31,222 bases of DNA from Pseudomonadota bacterium (GTDB lineage: Bacteria > Desulfobacterota > Desulfovibrionia > Desulfovibrionales > Desulfovibrionaceae). The notes below the pieces were generated by a model. That model was not told the DNA's origin. It worked only from the letters and a program-made list of their open reading frames with translations, and searched no databases. The position numbers were made by a program, and so were the translations under genes. Location of the stretch: positions 1 to 31,222 of the forward strand of contig JAEWPX010000085.1 of assembly GCA_023399375.1 (NCBI GenBank). Reading direction: 5' to 3'. Shown here one piece after another: positions 28,125 to 31,222 of this stretch (position 1 is the first letter of the stretch; every line of letters begins with the position of its first letter).

Positions 28125-30992
28125 CTAATCGGCGGCGATGGGGAAGTCTTCCACGGTGCCGGGAACGCCGGTAGTGGGCGTTTGTTCGCCGCGGGTGAGT
28201 TCCTTGACGCGTTCGGAGATGTAGAGGTCGAGCATCTTGAAGGTGACGCGGCCGGTGTGGCGGCTGTCGGCCTTGCCTTTGACGCCTTCCACGAGGGCCT
28301 TGGTGAAGGCTCCGTTTTGCCATTCCGGCTTTTCCAGGGAGTATTGGCGGCCGGTGGAGGCGGCGAAGACCACTGCGCCGTTGCCGGCGCTGGCCAGTTC
28401 GTTGATGACGCCATTCAGGTCGCTCATGCCGCGCCGGCCCGCGCCCATGATGGAGCCGCTGTGGCAGGTATCGACGAAGAAGAGCGTCTTGCCGGCGATG
28501 TTGCGGATGGTTTTCTGGATTTCCAGAAAGGGCAGGCCGGTGGCGCGCAGTTTTTCCAGATCCGTGTTGGCGGGCAGGAAGTAGTAGTCGCCGTTTTTAT
28601 CGTTCACGCCGTGGCCGGCGAGGAAGATCATGGCCACATCGTGCTGGGTGGTCGCCCGCTCGATCCAGTCGAGGCCGTCGAGGATGGCGTCCTTGGTGGC
28701 CGCGCCGTCGGTGAGGGTGCGGATCTGGACGTCGCTGTAGAGGCGGCCTTTTTGCTGGGCCATGGCTTCGGCGAAGTCGTTGGCGTCCTTGCCCGGGAAC
28801 TGCAGGGACAGGGACTTGTCGGCGTACTGGCCGACGCCGATGGCGAGCACGTAGAGCTTGGCCGCGGGCGCAGCGGCTGCGGCGGCCTTGCCGGCCCATT
28901 TGAGGCGCACGGTGGCCGGGGCCGAGGGGCCGTTTTTGTTGTCGGCCGCCACGGAGAGCACCACGTCGCGCTGGGGCAGGGTGACTTTCGATTGCAGCAC
29001 GCTGGGCTCGAAGCCGCGTCCGGCGAGGTTCGGGTGGTCCTCGGCCGCGCGCGCGCCGTCCACGAGCAGGCGCACGGCGGTGACATCCTCGCCGCCGGGG
29101 CTGCGTACGGCGAATTTGACGATCATATCCGGCGAGGTGAAGGCGTCGCCGGGAGCCGGTGAGAGGATTTCGACCACCGGTGGTCTCGCGGTCAGCACCG
29201 AGGGCGAGCGCACGTCGCCGCCCCGGGCGGCGTTGGCCGCGGCCAGGGCCCGGTCCTCGTCGAGGGTGCGCAGCGCCAGGTCCACCACGTCCGGGCGGTG
29301 GAAGGCATCGCGGAAGCGCGAGGCCGGAAAGAAGTCGGCGGCATGGTCCGGGCCGTTGTTGACGTTCCAGCCGATCATGTCCTCGCCGCCCGGCGAGGCG
29401 TCGTAGTAGCCGGCCGGGGTCCAGAGCACCCAGCGCCTGCCGTCGGCGTTGGGGAAATAGGACAGGATCTCATGGCCGTCCTCCATGCGGTACCAGCGGA
29501 TGGAGCCGTCGCCCATGGCGGCGACGACGGTGCGGCCGTCGCCGCTGACGTTCACGGCCCAGACCGTGTCCGGGGCCGGGGTCTGCCACAGGGGCCGGCC
29601 GTCCGTGCCGTAGGCGCGCACGTTCCAGGAGGTGCCGAGCACGAGGCGATGGTTGTCGGGCGCGATGGCCAGGGAGTAGGCGGTTTCGAATTCCTTGAGC
29701 TTGAGCGGCTGGCCGTTGAGCAGGGGCGTGCGGCTGCCTTCGTATCCGGTGACGGCGATGCCCGAGGCCTGGGTACGCGGCCCAGCCAGATCGGGCGTAG
29801 GCGCGTCGATCAGGCGCAGGTCGCGGCCGGGCAGCGCAAAGCGGTAGTAGCCTTTCTTGGGCGTTGCCGTGTAGGCGATGGTTTCGCCGGTGCGGTCGAC
29901 GAGGAAGTTCTTCGCCGAGGTGCGGTAGTCGCGGATGGCCGGAGAGCGGGTCATGCCGAAGGAGCCGTCCGGGCGCAGCACGCCCCAGCGCGGCGCAACC
30001 GTGCCGTAGGCGAGCCCGCCGTCCGGCAGCGGGCACAGCGTGACCACGGCGGATTTGCCCGTGTCGTAGTCCTTGTATTCCACGAAATCCGAAGGCTTGA
30101 AGCGGCGCACCGGACAGCCGCGGTCCGAAACCCAGCGGCCTGCGGCGAGCAGCGAACCGTCGGCGGCGAAAGCGACCGAGGCAAGGTTGCCGTTGTCCAC
30201 GCCCGTGAGGTTGGGCGCGCCGAGCAGACTCAGCGTTTCGCCGTCGAGCACGGTGACGGCGGGGGTGTCGGTAAAGCCCACCGCGAGCTGCGCGCCGTCC
30301 GGGGAAAAGGCCACGGAAAACGGGCGCGAGCCGCCCGGAACCTTGGTCTTGGCCAAAAGCGAGATGCCGGTGTCGGTGACGCGGTACAGGCGCACCGCGC
30401 CATCATAGCAGGCTGTGGCGAGATGGCCCTTGCCGTCGAAGGCCGCGCCGTAGGATTCGCCCGCGTAGTCCTTGTCTCCGCCGACGAGCGACAGGTCGGA
30501 CAGCCGCCACACGCGCACGCCCTCCTCGCCCATGGCCGCGGCCAGGTAGTCGCCGTCGTGAGACACGGCCAAGTGGTTGACCACGCTCGGCAGGCCGGTG
30601 AGGCGTCTCACCAGACGGCCGGACTCGCGCTCGAAAATATAGACGCTGTGGGTCTTGTCCCAGCCGTAGCCGGTCCAGCCGGCGCAGAAGACGTAGCGGC
30701 CGTCGGGGCTCATGGCCACGCTGTAGAGCCGGCCCTCGTAGTCGTGGCCGATGGGCGGGCGCAGCACGCGCAGTTGTTCGCCGGTGCGGATGTCCCAGAC
30801 GCGGCAGGTCTTGTCGTCCGAGGCCGTGGCCAGGTAGCGGCCCAGGCCGTCCACGGCGATGCGTTTGATAAGCGCCGTGTGCATGCCGGTTTCGATGCGC
30901 AGGATCGGCTCGGCGGGCGGCGTGCCGGCGGCGGCGTGGCAGTAGGCGAATAGGAGCAGGAGAACGGTCAGCAGGCAGACGCGAAAGCGCAT
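28125..30992 (-). CDS. Secreted WD40-repeat protein with C-terminal caspase-fold peptidase domain
   Basis: A 955-residue exported protein. A signal peptide (MRFRVCLLTVLLLLFAYCHA) ends near residue 20-23. Residues about 30-545 hold WD40-type beta-propeller repeats (YLATASDDKTCRVWDIRTGE, VAMSPDGRYVFCAG, VAFSPDGAQLAVGF, VNVSGDGRTVVAAMGDGSI). A beta-sandwich (Ig-like) segment lies about 600-700 (PPVVEILSPAPGD). Residues about 710-945 are a C14 caspase-like domain: KLYVLAIGVGQYAD, catalytic His794 in MIFLAGHGVND and catalytic Cys843 in LFFVDTCHSGS. Both dyad residues are intact, so it should be an active orthocaspase-type protease. GAGGAG lies eight bases before the ATG at 30992; an earlier in-frame ATG at 31112 would bury the signal peptide. 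No partner gene is adjacent. Target unknown. Confidence 0.92.
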   Translation of the reverse strand: MRFRVCLLTVLLLLFAYCHAAAGTPPAEPILRIETGMHTALIKRIAVDGLGRYLATASDDKTCRVWDIRTGEQLRVLRPPIGHDYEGRLYSVAMSPDGRYVFCAGWTGYGWDKTHSVYIFERESGRLVRRLTGLPSVVNHLAVSHDGDYLAAAMGEEGVRVWRLSDLSLVGGDKDYAGESYGAAFDGKGHLATACYDGAVRLYRVTDTGISLLAKTKVPGGSRPFSVAFSPDGAQLAVGFTDTPAVTVLDGETLSLLGAPNLTGVDNGNLASVAFAADGSLLAAGRWVSDRGCPVRRFKPSDFVEYKDYDTGKSAVVTLCPLPDGGLAYGTVAPRWGVLRPDGSFGMTRSPAIRDYRTSAKNFLVDRTGETIAYTATPKKGYYRFALPGRDLRLIDAPTPDLAGPRTQASGIAVTGYEGSRTPLLNGQPLKLKEFETAYSLAIAPDNHRLVLGTSWNVRAYGTDGRPLWQTPAPDTVWAVNVSGDGRTVVAAMGDGSIRWYRMEDGHEILSYFPNADGRRWVLWTPAGYYDASPGGEDMIGWNVNNGPDHAADFFPASRFRDAFHRPDVVDLALRTLDEDRALAAANAARGGDVRSPSVLTARPPVVEILSPAPGDAFTSPDMIVKFAVRSPGGEDVTAVRLLVDGARAAEDHPNLAGRGFEPSVLQSKVTLPQRDVVLSVAADNKNGPSAPATVRLKWAGKAAAAAAPAAKLYVLAIGVGQYADKSLSLQFPGKDANDFAEAMAQQKGRLYSDVQIRTLTDGAATKDAILDGLDWIERATTQHDVAMIFLAGHGVNDKNGDYYFLPANTDLEKLRATGLPFLEIQKTIRNIAGKTLFFVDTCHSGSIMGAGRRGMSDLNGVINELASAGNGAVVFAASTGRQYSLEKPEWQNGAFTKALVEGVKGKADSRHTGRVTFKMLDLYISERVKELTRGEQTPTTGVPGTVEDFPIAAD

Positions 30993-31155
30993 GGGGATGA
31001 CTCCTCGCCCGTCAGCGGGCGGGGCGCATTCTTCTCCCCCCTTGGCGGCCCCGTCAAGTGCCCCCTTGCAAAGTTCAGGCCCCAAAAGCCCGCCAATCGG
31101 ACCTTCCCGCATTCCTAAACAATTGATGAATTCTGTCCCCCCCTTTCGAGGAGGT

Positions 31156-31191
31156 CCAGGAGGGGATCATCCCCTCCTGGCCGCCGGAGGC
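31156..31191. repeat. Intergenic stem-loop element, copy 2, inverted
   Basis: A perfect 12-bp palindrome centred at 31168 (31156-31167 with 31169-31180, core GGATCATCC) is followed by GCCGCCGGAGGC (31180-31191), the reverse complement of the lead sequence of copy 1 at 27585. The stem differs from copy 1 in matched positions on both arms, so pairing is preserved. The rest of the window end shows no gene. Confidence 0.75.
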
Positions 31192-31222
31192 GTCTTCCCC
31201 GCCGTGCCCAACGCCCCGCCGT

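Noticed and set aside
1..31222. tRNA, rRNA, insertion sequence or prophage genes
   Set aside because: Reading both strands I found no tRNA-like cloverleaf, rRNA segment, transposase or phage protein.

Overview
The window (31,222 bp) looks like a chromosomal segment of a high-GC sulfate-reducing bacterium of the Desulfovibrionaceae, most like the Solidesulfovibrio (Desulfovibrio magneticus-like) group. This is inferred from the strong GC bias interrupted by AT-rich gaps, the ferredoxin-rich gene content, a respiratory complex I cluster without NuoEFG, and GC-rich stem-loop repeats between genes. No database search was possible.

Left part (1-7.8 kb). The 5' end of rarA (cut by the window edge) lies downstream of a small lipoprotein gene, both on the minus strand. 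An AT-rich gap follows, with a doubtful 65-codon ORF. Then comes an M23 cell-wall peptidase (+) that converges with hemW (-), a TPR protein (-), and a two-gene redox unit (-): a GltD-like FAD/NAD(P) oxidoreductase and a four-cluster polyferredoxin. An EamA family exporter (+) diverges from this unit.

Middle (7.9-13.5 kb). All genes are on the plus strand: a PleD-type response regulator/diguanylate cyclase, a polar amino acid ABC importer (binding protein, permease, ATPase, permease), and a GlcD/Dld-type FAD-linked 2-hydroxyacid (D-lactate or glycolate) dehydrogenase. A bidirectional terminator separates this gene from the next block.

Centre-right (13.6-25.2 kb, minus strand). One long operon encodes a proton-pumping oxidoreductase of the complex I family. 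Transcription order is nuoJ, nuoK, an MrpD/NuoL-like antiporter subunit, a small two-helix membrane protein, a second MrpD-like protein with a NuoL-type C-terminal tail, nuoM, nuoN, nuoA, nuoB, nuoC, nuoD, nuoH, nuoI. The NADH-input module (NuoE, F, G) is absent, so a ferredoxin or similar carrier probably feeds NuoI/NuoB. The membrane arm has an extra antiporter-like subunit and an extra small protein. This is the most interesting system in the window.

Right part (25.2-31.2 kb). A roughly 1.2 kb gene-free, partly AT-rich region is followed by a nitronate monooxygenase/FMN oxidoreductase gene (+) that uses a TTG start and sits behind a terminator-like leader. A roughly 590 bp gap is packed with large perfect hairpins and a tandem array of stem-loops. 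It abuts a secreted WD40-repeat/caspase-fold protein gene (-). Related palindromic elements in inverted orientation flank that gene.
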